The notes under the pieces: generated by a model
Databases searched by the model: none
Seen by the model: the letters and a program-made list of their open reading frames with translations, nothing else
Told to the model about the DNA's origin: nothing
Assembly: GCA_023053685.1 (NCBI GenBank)
Contig: JALIGW010000001.1
Location: forward strand, 53,193,359 to 53,257,358
DNA from: Diadophis punctatus similis
Lineage: Eukaryota > Chordata > Lepidosauria > Squamata > Dipsadidae
Reading direction: 5' to 3'
DNA: 64,000 nt
Position numbers and translations under genes: made by a program
Shown here: piece after piece, positions 48,001-57,195 of the stretch
Layout of the letters: each line of letters begins with the position of its first letter
Numbering within the stretch: the first letter of the stretch is position 1

Positions 48001-48744
48001 GGGGATCGCGTCTGGCTGTCCACAAAGCATCTCCCCTCCGACCGACCGGCTCGCAAGCTTGACCACCGCTTCCTGGGTCCGTTCCCGGTGGAAGCGGTCA
48101 TTAACCCCGTGGCCTACCGGTTGACGTTGCCTCGCTCTCTCAGGATCCATCCCGTCTTCCATCGGTCCCTCCTTGTTCCCGAACGTCCTGCCTGTCCGCT
48201 CCGCCCTCCCGCTCCGCCTCAGCCAGTGATCCGCACTCCCGCTGACCCACCCGAATACGAAGTTGCCAGTATTCGGGATTCCCGCTGGATGAAGGGCCGG
48301 TTCCAGTACCTCATTGAGTGGAAGGGGTACGGCCCTGAAGACTTCACATGGGAGGATGCGACCGCCGTTCATGCTCCGGATCTGGTCCGGGCCTTCCACG
48401 CTCAATTCCCGTCCCGGCCGCATCCGGACCGACAGACCCGGGGGAAGGGCCCTGCGGTGAGGGATAGTGTTGTGCCTTGGCCGCGTCCGGCGCCGAGTCT
48501 GGAGGATCCGGAGGATGTGGAGCCGCTCATGGTGCAGCAGTACCAGCCTATGTGCCTGGCACCAGAGACGGCTGGTGATGAGGACTCGGTGCCAGAGCAG
48601 GACGATCTCCCAGGACCTTCTGCACCTGCGCAGCAGAGTTCTTCATCAGGAGATGAAGAACTCATGCTGGATGCCAGAGCTCGCAGAGCAGCCAGAAGAC
48701 AGGACTGGCTGAGTAAGCGTCGGTCCAATCGGAGGAAGCAGTGA
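44965..48744 (+). CDS. pol: Pol polyprotein: protease, RT, RNase H, integrase, chromodomain
   Basis: It is expressed by -1 frameshift from gag. The frame is open from 44965, so no independent start is needed. Numbering here starts at the TTG at 45055. The protease motif DSGA is at 45-48. The RT has YLDD at 354-357. The RNase H region starts near 498, with acidic D503. The integrase has an H707-H714-C744-C747 zinc finger and catalytic D777, D837 and E873 (D-35-E spacing). A GPF-type module (FLGPFPVEAV...NPVAYRL) follows. The chromodomain spans ~1067-1120, with cage-like Y1068, W1089 and Y1092. Residues 1139-1229 are encoded by the 3' LTR and end in a strongly basic segment. All catalytic residues are present and no stop or frameshift is seen, so the copy could be active. 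Confidence 0.95.
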   Translation, partial: EGSGAHRFWSCSIVPAIAVGKQPAPGLAETLGRACTPKDSGSADVDPGPPRHLLLDTKVFIDHRDRGISAHALVDSGATTNFIDEAFAQHLAVPLCPVDPPMRVETIDGRVLLSGPIKAITQPVRLCIGRHEEAIQFYVTSGLHCPLVLGLAWLRTHDPQVVWSQNFIAFPSLQGVDHTRQVCAGAVPDPPDISLPAEFADFADVFSEKEADQLPPHWPYDCPVDLIPIAPLPVGRLYSMSEPELAALRDFIDKNLARGFIRPSSSPLSAPVLFVKKKTGDLRLCCDYRKLNAITVRNRYPLPLIPELMERLRSATIFTKLDLRGAYNLVRVREGDEWKTAFGTRYGHFEYTVMPFGLTNAPAVFQHFMNDIFRDLLDQFVVVYLDDIMIYSTSRSSHIQHIRQVLQQLRDHQLYAKLEKCQFFQTTVDFLGHRISPEGIAMDRGKVEALKTWQPPRRVKDVQRLLGFANYYRTFIPGFATLTAPLTRLLQKQVPFRWGDSEQEAFKILTDAFMQEPILKHPDPHRPFVVEADASDIAVGAVLLQTREDGGHLFPCAYYSRKLTSSERNYTIWEKELLAIKAAFETWRHHLEGARHQVEVRTDHKNLEFLQTARKLNQRQIRWSFFFSRFNFRITYIPSGRNQQADALSRKPEYAQAQDPLPPRTVLPIESFAATQDPVDLRGQIREAQRHDAYAAQRRQEIGPESPWTFSDDLLRFRDLLYVPAGPLRGLILQQCHDSPAAGHFGLFKTLNLVARTFWWPRLRDDVQAYVTSCVRCRQAKYAPGAPPGLLQPLPTPERPWGAVSMDFLTDLPPSAGFTTVFVVVDMLTKMAHFIPCRGLPTARATARMFIQHVFRLHGLPDRVVSDRGAQFTAQFWKGLMAALEVQVCLSSAHHPETDGGTEKVIGILEQYLRCFVNQQQDNWAEYLAVAEFAFNNSQHTSTHASPFLANFGYHPRFFPLTLLDSPVPVAEEFLSELQAVHQLVKRSLNKAKEDYKKVADRSRRATPPLAVGDRVWLSTKHLPSDRPARKLDHRFLGPFPVEAVINPVAYRLTLPRSLRIHPVFHRSLLVPERPACPLRPPAPPQPVIRTPADPPEYEVASIRDSRWMKGRFQYLIEWKGYGPEDFTWEDATAVHAPDLVRAFHAQFPSRPHPDRQTRGKGPAVRDSVVPWPRPAPSLEDPEDVEPLMVQQYQPMCLAPETAGDEDSVPEQDDLPGPSAPAQQSSSSGDEELMLDARARRAARRQDWLSKRRSNRRKQ
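45022..45028 (+). promoter_or_regulatory. -1 ribosomal frameshift heptamer
   Basis: GGGAAAC is positioned as G GGA AAC in the gag frame (the first G is the third base of a codon), i.e. the canonical X XXY YYZ form. It lies 16 nt before the gag stop, where the -1 frame (pol) is open from 44965. The same heptamer is known in PEG10 and in some retroviral gag/pro junctions. A downstream stem or pseudoknot was not modelled. Confidence 0.85.
48440..48467 (+). promoter_or_regulatory. Candidate polypurine tract(s)
   Basis: Two purine runs precede the 3' LTR: GGGGGAAGGG at 48440-48449 and the adjacent GTGAGGGATAG at 48457-48467. Plus-strand priming normally starts from a tract touching the LTR, which favours the second, but the first is purer. 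Both lie within the pol coding frame. Confidence 0.4.
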
Positions 48745-49155
48745 GGGCTAATTGGGCCACGCCCTTCAGTGGCTATATTAGGCCAGGGTAATTAGTGCTC
48801 ATTGCTGAGAACAACGAATCAATGACCACGGCATATCCAGAGTTTCAGTTCTACGTTTGTTTGGGGAATCTTATCGAAGACACCAGCTTCTGCCAGCTTT
48901 ATTCCGGGAAGCCAGCCAAGTTGTTCAGATAAGAGAAGAATTAATGAGTCTTGCTTTGAACTTTTGTCTGTGTGCTATTTAACCCTCACGTAACCCAAAG
49001 AACCTATTTCCTTGAGACTTTCCGTTTGTGTTGTTTTGGACTTCTAAAACCTCTGAGTTTTTACTAAGAAACTTTATTAGTAAAAAGAACCTTTTTGTTT
49101 GCCTCCCAACGAGTGTGTGTGTGTTTCTGGGGGGTTGCGGTGCTGGGTCACAACA
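48468..49155 (+). repeat. 3' LTR (688 bp)
   Basis: Compared with the 5' LTR it has GAT for GAC early in U3, GGA for GGG, TTAGTG for TTAATG upstream of the start site, and one fewer GT unit near the end. The first 277 bp encode the pol C-terminus. Confidence 0.96.
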
Positions 49156-49507
49156 CTCAGCAATTTCTATCTCTAGCCATTCTTCCATTGAGGGTAAAGT
49201 TGAATCTTTCCATTTTTGGGCATATAATAGTTCTGGTGCAGTCGTATATAAAAACAAAATTCCATTTTTTTTCAGTTGCTTATCCATTAGTCCCAAAAGA
49301 AAAAATATCTGATTTCAATCGTTTATGTATCTTTAAAATCTTCTGTATTATTGTATCAAAATTTCCTGGCTTTTTTATATGTACACCAAGCATTATAAAA
49401 TGTCCCTTCTTGTTGATTTTATTTCTTGCATAACTTTGAAGAACTTTCATACAAAAACTGATAACTTCGAATTACATGTATTAACATCATTTTATAAAAA
49501 TTCTCTT

Positions 49508-50040
49508 TAGAATAGAATAGACTTCTTTATTGGCCAAGTGTGATTGGACACACAAGGAATTTGTCTTTGGTGCATATGCTCAGTGTACAAAAAAACACAA
49601 GATACATTCGTCAAGAATCACAAGGTACAACACTTAATGATAGTCATAGGGTAAAAATAAGCAATCAAATCATACTAGGAAACAATATCAATATAAATCG
49701 TAAGGATACAAACAACAAAGTTACAGACATGCAGTCATAAGTGGGAGGAGATGAGGCATAGGAACAATGAGAAGACTAATAGTAATAGTAGTGCAGACTT
49801 AGTAAATAGTTTGACAGTGTTGAGGGAATTATTTGTTTAGCAGAGTGATTGCATTCGGGAAAACTGTTCTTGTGTCTAGTTGTTCTGGTGTACAGTACTC
49901 TATAGAGTTGTTTTGAGGGGAGGAGTTGAAACAGTTTGTGTCCAGGATGTGAGGGGTCTGTAAATATTTTCACAGCCCTCTTTTTGACTCGTGCAGTATA
50001 CAGGTCCTCAATGGAAGGCAGGTTGTTAGTAATTGTTTTT
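49508..50040 (-). mobile_element. 5'-truncated LINE (snake CR1/L3- or Rex1-like), minus strand
   Basis: The plus-strand phrase TTCTTTATTGGCCAAGTGTG followed by ATTGGACACACAAGGAATTT is the 3' end of the family also seen at 56781 and 59790. Minus-strand translation contains FTDPSHPGHKLFQLLPSKQL, shared with the long copy. Two GAATA units precede it at the tail end. Confidence 0.85.
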
Positions 50041-50047
50041 TTTTAAA

Positions 50048-50262
50048 CTATGATATTTATTTGTGAGATTTCTATACCGCCTCACAGTGCAAGCACTCTC
50101 TAAGCGGTTTACACCAGTAAGCAATGTATATTTATATTGCCCCCAACAATCTGGGTCCTCATTTTACCTACCTCGGAAGGATGGAAGGCTGAGTCAACCT
50201 TGAGCCGGTGAGATTTGAACCGCTGACCTGCTCACCACTAACCGCTGCGCCACCTCGGCTCT
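50048..50262 (-). mobile_element. tRNA-derived SINE, minus strand
   Basis: The minus-strand head is GCCGAGGTGGCGCAGCGGTT. The body and variant tail (CACTGTGAGGCGGTATAGAA) match the copy at 16409-16654. It abuts the truncated end of the LINE at 49508-50040. Confidence 0.88.
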
Positions 50263-50699
50263 TAACATATATAATATATATAACATATTCTGCCACTAAC
50301 CGTGTATAGTATAACAGAAGTTTTAGCCTATTTTGTCATACATTCTTTCATTTGTTTTTCTTCTAGTGTTTTATGTATTTTAAATTTTTCTAATAATTAT
50401 ACATACAAAACACATAGACATGAATATCCTTATCCCGCCAGTTTTTCTCTTGTTCCTATTCAATAGTCTCCTTGATAAAATTATAATATATCAGAGCAAG
50501 TCAACCATTTGTGTTTAGTAATCAATTTCTTCTATAAAATGCTTTCTGTGCTGAGAGCCACAAAGGCATTTTCGGGCACAGCCCAAGTGTTCCATATGCT
50601 CAGTGTGGCACCTATAAAATTATTTTTAAAATCTACATTAACTTTTGCTTTACTGTAGCTTTACTGTAGCAATACTGTACTGTAGCAATACTGTAGATA

Positions 50700-51604
50700 T
50701 CCATGCCATCCAAATATCAAATCATACCCTGAGTGGCTCTGGATATTGCCCCCCAAGGACTATATCGACTGTCCCTCCTTGGTTCTTGGGGGAGAAAAAT
50801 TAACTCCCTCAGAACAGGTTCGCAATTTGGGAGTTCTCCTAGACCCACAGCTAAAATTGGAGCAACATCTTTCAGCTGTGGCTAGGGGGACCTTTGCACA
50901 GATCCGTCTTGTGCACCAATTGCGACCTTACTTGGAGAGGGAGGCTTTGCTCACAGTCACTCATGCCCTTGTCACCTCACGGCTAGACTACTGTAACACG
51001 CTCTACATGGGGCTACCCTCGAAGAGCATCCGGAGACTACAACTGGTACAGAATGCAGCTATGCGAGCTGTGGTGGGTGTACCAAGATACACCCACGTAA
51101 CACCCATTCTCCGCCAGCTGCATTGGTTGCCCATCAGTCTCTGGTCGCAATTTAAGGTGTTGGTTTTGACCTTTAAAGCCCTACATGGCTCAGGGCCAGG
51201 TTACCTTCGGGACCGCATCCTGCCACATACCTCCCTACTACAAGTTAGGTCCCACAGAGTGGGCCTCCTCCAGGTCCCATCAGCCAAACAATGTCGGTTG
51301 GTGGGCCCACGGGGGAGAGCCTTCTCTGTGGGTGCCCCATCTCTCTGGAACCAACTCCCACCAGAGATCCGGACTATCCCCACCCTACTGGCCTTCCGCA
51401 AAGCAGTAAAAACATGGCTCTTCCGGCAGGCAGGGTGATGAGAGGATTCCCCCATGTATGAATGGTTTTTTGGTTTTTAATGCAATGTAATGTTTTTTTT
51501 AATGTTATTCTATTGTACCGTTCTTATCTCTGTTGTACGCCGCCCTGAGTCCTACGGGATTGGGCAGCTTATAAGAACTTTAAATTAAATTAAATTAAAT
51601 TAAC
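50700..51604 (+). mobile_element. L2-like LINE 3' part with (TAAAT)n tail
   Basis: It carries the C-terminal half of an ORF2 (50746-51438) and a 3' UTR. The 3' UTR contains GCCGCCCTGAGTCCTACGGG followed by ATTGGGCAGC, and ends in AAATT/TAAAT repeats. It is 5'-truncated. Confidence 0.85.
50746..51438 (+). pseudogene. L2-like ORF2 C-terminal fragment (230 aa open)
   Basis: This is the thumb/C-terminal region of a non-LTR reverse transcriptase. NLGVLLDPQLKLEQHLS, HALVTSRLDYCNTLY, LQLVQNAAMRAV, ILRQLHWLPISLWSQFKVLV and GRAFSVGAPSLWNQLPPEIR are the characteristic blocks in order. The catalytic part of the RT (YADD) and the endonuclease are missing, so it cannot transpose. The stretch is still open and therefore fairly young. 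Older copies of the same group lie at 11760-12405 and 20090-21030. Confidence 0.85.
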
Positions 51605-51721
51605 TCCAAAAGCCTCCTGTTTCTTAACAACTTTCATTCTTTCCATCCAGACCAAACAGCAGGCTGCAAAATATAATTTCAAATCAGGTTAAGCTCAATT
51701 CTCCTTTCTTTTGAATCTTGT

Positions 51722-51775
51722 AATAAAGGTCAAGGTTCCCCCGCACATGCGTGCTAGTCGTTTCCCCTGCTATGA
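51722..51775. repeat. Short SINE tail fragment
   Basis: AAAGGTCAAGGTTCCCCCGC followed by ACATGCGTGCTAGTCGTTTC resembles the end of the BovB-tailed SINE at 39138-39750. Confidence 0.45.
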
Positions 51776-52480
51776 AAATTTAGATATGTCTTTCTGTCAT
51801 TGTTCAAATGGCACATACATCAAAACTAGTATTGTCTGAAATTAACATTGTAGGCAAGACATTGATCCTAATCACATAAATTCTCCGCAAAGATGACAAT
51901 TGTGTTTTCTCCCATCAACCCCAGTACTTCCCTGTGGTGGCCTTCACAAAATCTCTAACCTATTGAGAAACCTATCATTGTCATATCCTGCTTTAGGTAG
52001 AATTGTCTGCTCTTTCAACAAATACATTGGGCTTAATTCAAAACTGTTAACCACTACCACCTTTGGTACCAGATTTACATTTCATAAATGTATGTTGAAA
52101 ACCTTTCCCATGTACTACATACTCTTAACTGGCAATTAACATAGGGATTTATTGCTTATATATATTGTACTTCATATTATGGGTATAATGTTTAAACTAT
52201 TATTTACTTTTGGCATCCCCTTTTAAAAATTGTCATAGCAGTTTACACTGCATTCTTTTATGTCTAGCTCAACTCAACTTTTCCACCAATTCAACAGTGG
52301 AGATTCGGTTTGAACTTCTGAAAAGGCATTATTAGACTATGCCATTTGGTTTAATTCTGCCTGTTCCTGGTCGCCATTGCAAAACTCTGCTTTAAATAAC
52401 TTTTTAATGAAAGCAGACAGAGTCGGCTGTGAGTTTCACAGTCAAGGGATACAAAATGCCTCCAAAGATCTTTCCCTGCA
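51776..52480. other. Intergenic upstream of MARK1, no feature recognised
   Basis: AT-rich sequence ending at the sharp rise in GC that marks the MARK1 CpG island. Confidence 0.45.
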
Positions 52481-53040
52481 ATGTAACGAGGTGGCTGCCC
52501 GGCAAAAGCGTACAAATTAAAGTGGGGTGAAGGAGGGACTGGTTTCACGCAGGGACCCTTGCTAGACACGAATCTTCCCGTTTTCACCGGGGTTGGAAAA
52601 TATACAGCACTATATACAAACTCCACCTGGGTTTCGCGCGTCGTTCGCGCACGGAAAATCTCCTCCGTCGGAATTTGGCAGCGGGAGGAGGAGGAGGAGC
52701 AGCAGCCCGAAAGGGCGGGAGGTGTGGATTTGGGTTCGGCGGGAGGGAGGCTCAGCAATGAATGAAGACGCGAGCCTCTCCGCAGAGCCGCGCGGCTGAA
52801 GCGCCCCTAGCGTTTTCTCCGCACTGCCCGCGACCGGCTTCTTTTTGCGATTCCGCGTCCTTCGCGGGCAGCTCAGCGCCAGTCGCGGTCCCCTTCGTGT
52901 CGGCTCAGGAAGGAGGGGAACGGGGAGGAGCAGCCGCTGCCGCCGCCGGATGCAGGGAGGGAAGAGCCCCGGCTCTCCTGCGCAGCGCGGCCGGCTACTC
53001 ACCTGAGCGCGCAGTGGCGGCAGCGGGGGGAGGAGGAGTC

Positions 53041-53062
53041 GCCGCCGCCGCCGCCGCCGCCG
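53041..53062. repeat. GCC trinucleotide tract in MARK1 5' region
   Basis: About seven GCC/GCCGCC units lie upstream of the start codon, probably in the promoter or 5' UTR. Confidence 0.8.
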
Positions 53063-53314
53063 TGATCCCGGCCCAGGGGGCGGCGGCGAGGGCAGCCGAC
53101 CCAGAAGCCATGGCAGGGACTCCGGGAGTCTAAGAGGGGCCACCTTCGCCTCGCTAAAGAGCTCCAGCGGAGAAGCCGCCCCGCAGAGGCCTGCCAGCCC
53201 GGAGCGGGAAAGGCGGGCGGAGAGCGTGGCCAGGCCAGTAGGCGGTCGTGGGGCCGGCCCTTCCCAGTCTTGGCCCGGGCCGGCTTTGCAGGGAGGCGCA
53301 ACCGCACGCGCAAG

Positions 53315-53365
53315 ATGTCCACCCGCACGCCGCTGCCCACCGTCAACGAGCGGGACACGGAGAAC
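53315..53365 (+). CDS. MARK1: MARK1 coding exon 1 (partial gene)
   Basis: MARK1 is a Ser/Thr kinase (Par-1 family) that phosphorylates tau, MAP2 and MAP4 and regulates microtubules and cell polarity. The exon encodes 17 residues, MSTRTPLPTVNERDTEN, and ends exactly on a codon at a GTGAGT donor (53366). This N-terminus is nearly identical in MARK1 and MARK3. I choose MARK1 because RAB3GAP2 is the head-to-head neighbour, as at human 1q41, while MARK3 has other neighbours. The kinase domain, UBA and KA1 domains are in exons beyond the window. The start lies inside a CpG island with AGATGT context. No second coding exon was found up to position 64000. Confidence 0.92.
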
Positions 53366-56300
53366 GTGAGTGCAGCCGGGGTTGAGCCGGGGCTTCCTTC
53401 GCGCGGCCGGTCGAGGGGCTCCGAGGGCGAAGAGGCGGCTTTGCTTTCGTGAGGGACCGAGGTGCCCTTCGGGGTGACGCCCGGCGCCTCTTTCGTCTCA
53501 GGCGAAGGGTCAACCTTTCCCCCCCTCCCCCCCTCCGGGGAGGCCTTCTCCGGATCCCCCTTCCGCCCCCGTCCTCGCACTGCAGCCACGCCTCGGTGGG
53601 ATGCTTCCCTCCCCTCCCTTCGCCACACCCGGGGCCGGCTTCTTTTCCCCGGGCGACTTTCTGTCCTTCCTTCGTGCTGCGAGACTCCGGTTCCCCCTCC
53701 TCCCCCCGCAGTGCAGCCGCTGGGAAATATTTCTGGTGTGTCTAGTTCTGCTGTTGGCCTGCCAGTCTCGATTTACGTGGAAGGTTTCCAGATGGTTGGG
53801 ATAGTCGGTCGTCCGTGGCCAAGCAAGAGGAGGGGAATGAGCGGGTAATCTGGGCAGATGGTAACCTTGCAGGTAAACTTTCTGCTCGGGTGTCTCGATG
53901 CCTCTGCTAGTACTGATTGCCCACTGGAACGGACATCCATTTTTTTTCTTGGGATCAGTAGTCATTTAATGTCTGCCACCCGGATCTTCTAGGCCAGACA
54001 GAGATGCCTATATTGTGACCTCCAAAAGTAGGGCTTCTCTGTCAGTCCATCATCCATAGCAAGGAGTAAGATTTTCCCACCCAGCCACCCCAATTTTTCT
54101 GGTACTTAGTTTTGTTTTTGACTTGTGCAGCATTCCTATATAGGTTCATCTAAACAATTACTATTGGACACTGTCTTCACATAACAGCCTCAGAAATAAA
54201 AAGGAATGGTTAGTTTTCACTGGGTGGTTGTTATAGGAACAGTATAATAGGAAAAAACAAGAATGAAAAGTCTTAATGCATGCAAGTATTTTTAAATGGT
54301 GTTGTATAAACACAGACATACTCAAGGATGCAAGATGTTAGACTTGGGGTTGCAGAAATATGACTGGAATGCCCATTTCACATTGTTAATAGTTGCTTGT
54401 CTTGTGAAGGAAGAGAAGTTGAATATCCAGGTTGTATAAAAACTGGCATTATATACTATTTCTGGTAACATGTCAGAATTTATTAGAAGTGAGAGGGAAA
54501 AGACATTTGAGATGCAGTAATGCAGTAAGAGTTGAATTGATCCATAGTTTTACAGTGTTCATGTGAAATATGCCATCACTGTTGATGGTGCTTATTTTTC
54601 TAAGCAAACATAAGCTCTGTTCACTCTTTCCTGGAATCACTGACAGTATGCTAGGCACCGTTTATCCATTCTGATTTGAATAGTTGCATTTAATGAGAAA
54701 GTGTGTGGCAGCAATGGTGGGAAGGAAAGGAAATGCTGACTGTAAAAATAGCTTTGCTTTCACTGGCTCAGTGTAATTAAAGAATTCCAGACTGTTTTAA
54801 TCAGAAAGCTGTATGAAGAAATTGTATGGATACCCACCATATCTTATTGCCGATACCTCAATAATCCTGATCTAGTTTGGCTTAGCTAATACTTCAATAT
54901 GTAAAGTAAAAAAACATAGTTTTTAATGCAGTGTAAGGATCCTGTCCCACTTCCATTATAGGAAAAATAAGTTATGGCAGGAAAGATTAGTAGTTTTTTG
55001 TGTGTGTGCATAGAAGCATACATTTATTGTCACTTAGCAAAAAAAATACTGTTGAAAGGAGTCAGTACTTGTGTCTGTTTATAATATTCCCCCCAAAAAA
55101 GTACATAAAATAGCAAAAATTAACTTTTACATGAAGCAAGAACTATTGTTGCTTACCAACTTGGCTAAAACTATTAAGAGTCTTTCAGATGAATGGCAAG
55201 TTTCTTTTGAAAATGTGATGCTTCTGTGCATTGAAACTTGAGGGCAAGGGTTGCAATGAGAAACAGGTGATGGATGGACTTTAGAAATAAATAAGGTCTC
55301 TGAAGTTGCTTCACTGTAGATTGAATAGAGTTAGTGGGTAATTGGATTTGAGTAAGTGCAGGACAAACAAATCATGAATGTGGTTCTCGGTAAAATTTAT
55401 TAGGGAAACAGACATGAATTAGCAACTCTAGAATATTGAAAAAGATTATTTAATTTCTTTAATAAGTTTCAAACCAAGGATATCTGTTTTTAGCAACCCT
55501 AGCATTTATTGTAGACTGTGTATTAGAACTTTTATCTAATTTATTTGTGGTTAGATTGTTCTAATGAATTACAATCTGAAGTAAGTATGGTTGCTATTGT
55601 CTCTTCTCCCCATATATAATTTTCCTAGAGTGAGTCAGCAATTGATAAAATAATTGAAATACTGTAGACAAACAGTTGCTTTTAAAATAATTGTTATTTT
55701 TATTTGTAGGCCTTTCCCCGGTTGAATATTCTTATACTCAAATTTTTAAAATTATTATTACACTAAATATTATCCAGAAAGTTATTGATATTTTAAAGAA
55801 TGAACCAAATAGGATTTCAAAGAATTGATTTCTCTTTGTTTGCACTCACTGCAGCCTCTGCAAAGAAAAATGAAGGATAATGGTTTCTCTAGACACAATG
55901 CTCTTGGCTATCAGAAACTCTTCCAGAGGCAAAATATGTTTAACTTCAAAAGAAATGTGATTTGTAGATAAAGTGCCTGCATTCTAGATTTCCAGCCAAC
56001 CCGTGATCTGAAAGATGGGGGAGAAAATATGTTTTACATTGATTTGTATCAATGTATTTGACATTTGATCTGTATTTGACATTTTGCATGCTGGATTTTA
56101 AAGTTTGAGTTGATTGTTTTGTTTATTTTATTCAAAATATGGATGACAGTCCTTTACTGTTTGGTTGTTCCTCTTATAATAGTTAAAACGAGTTGGGAAA
56201 TATTTAATGTTCATATGAATGTTCTTTGGATTCCTGTAGTCAACTTCAAGTATTTTATTTGAACATTTATTTTCTTAATAGTAATGCATAAAAATTCTGG

Positions 56301-56780
56301 CGAGAAAGCCAGGACTTCTGTGTAAGATTCAAACATGGCAGGTTTTGTATTTCACCTGGGATCACAAAAAGATAGGGGTTGAGAAAAGATACAGGAAAAT
56401 AATGTGCAGACATAAAATAGCACTGCACTACTATCACTGTCATATTCTCAAACTGGATAGGGCTAGGATCCATTTTGGGAGACAGTTTAAGGAATTTTAA
56501 GGGCTGTGGGAGGTACCTTAATTGTTTGCAAGGCTTATTGCTCCTTAAACCCAAATCAACCGTCTGAAATATAAAAAAGGCCTCAGATTTTTGGCATCAC
56601 CCAGTTGGGGTCTGGAGACCACAAAAAGAATATTGATGGGTGTACTTTTTATGTGCTTGGCATGGGATATGAGAATGCTAACATTTGACATTTACTTGTA
56701 TTAAATGATCTTTTATTTGTATTAAATGAACATGTCAGTTTCACGTTTAAATGTTCCACAACTCTTTGTTAACTTCTGTA

Positions 56781-56850
56781 GAATAGAATAGAATAGAATA
56801 GAATAGAATAGAATAGAATAGAATAGAATAGAATAGAATAGAATAGAATA
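56781..56850. repeat. (GAATA)14 pentanucleotide microsatellite
   Basis: Fourteen perfect GAATA units are followed directly by the 3' end of a LINE (GAATTCTTTATTGGCC...). Confidence 0.98.
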
Positions 56851-57195
56851 GAATTCTTTATTGGCCAAGTGTGATTGGACACACAAGGAATTTGTCTTAA
56901 GTGTATATGCTCAGCGTACATAAGGAGAATAAAACACATTCATCAAGAATAAAAAGATACAACACTTAGTGATAGTCAAGGTTAGTAATAAGCTATCAAA
57001 TCATACTAGGAAACAAATAAAAACAATATAATTGAAAGATACAAGCAACATGGTTATAGTAATAAGTGGGAAGAGATAGATATTAGTAAGGAAAAGAAGA
57101 ATAATAGTAATACAGTCTTAGTAAATTATTTGACTGTTGTGGTAATTAGTTGTTAAGCAGAGTGATGGCATTTGAGGGGAAAGTGATGGGATTTG
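56851..57195 (-). mobile_element. 5'-truncated LINE 3' UTR, minus strand
   Basis: TTCTTTATTGGCCAAGTGTG followed by ATTGGACACACAAGGAATTT, then CATCAAGAATAAAAAGATAC and the downstream phrases, match 49508-50040. Only the 3' untranslated part is left. Confidence 0.88.

Larger units (their letters stand above)
43354..49155 (+). mobile_element. Intact Ty3/gypsy chromovirus LTR retrotransposon (sushi/Tf1-like)
   Basis: The element is 5.8 kb, with LTRs 43354-44043 and 48468-49155 (TGTTG...CAACA) and a perfect 5-bp target duplication CTCAG (43349-43353 and 49156-49160). The LTRs differ by three transitions and one 2-bp GT indel (~0.4% substitutions), so the insertion is young. The order is gag, then pol with PR-RT-RNaseH-INT-chromodomain, which is the Metaviridae chromovirus arrangement. 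No env is present. All reading frames are open. Self-priming, frameshift and polyadenylation signals are listed separately. It lies ~4.2 kb upstream of the MARK1 start codon, in the same orientation. Confidence 0.96.
52500..53740 (+). promoter_or_regulatory. MARK1: MARK1 CpG island, promoter and 5' UTR
   Basis: About 1.2 kb of very GC- and CpG-rich DNA includes a GCC-repeat tract at 53041-53061. It ends some 400 bp after the first coding exon. This is typical of a broadly active TATA-less promoter. The transcription start is not readable from sequence. Long frames on both strands here are GC-bias artefacts. Confidence 0.8.

Noticed and set aside
17961..50262. tRNA genes at the SINE heads
   Set aside because: The A and B boxes are there, but each is followed by the ~220-bp SINE body and L2-like tail, and no cloverleaf with an intact acceptor stem is present.
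53315..53365. Calling the plus-strand kinase exon MARK3
   Set aside because: The N-terminus fits MARK3 at least as well as MARK1 by itself, but RAB3GAP2 lies head-to-head, which is the MARK1 neighbourhood in human. Synteny decides for MARK1.
52610..53965. Several 100-200-residue open frames on both strands of the MARK1 CpG island
   Set aside because: They have low-complexity Arg/Pro/Ala composition and overlap in several frames. They are explained by lack of stop codons in GC-rich DNA.
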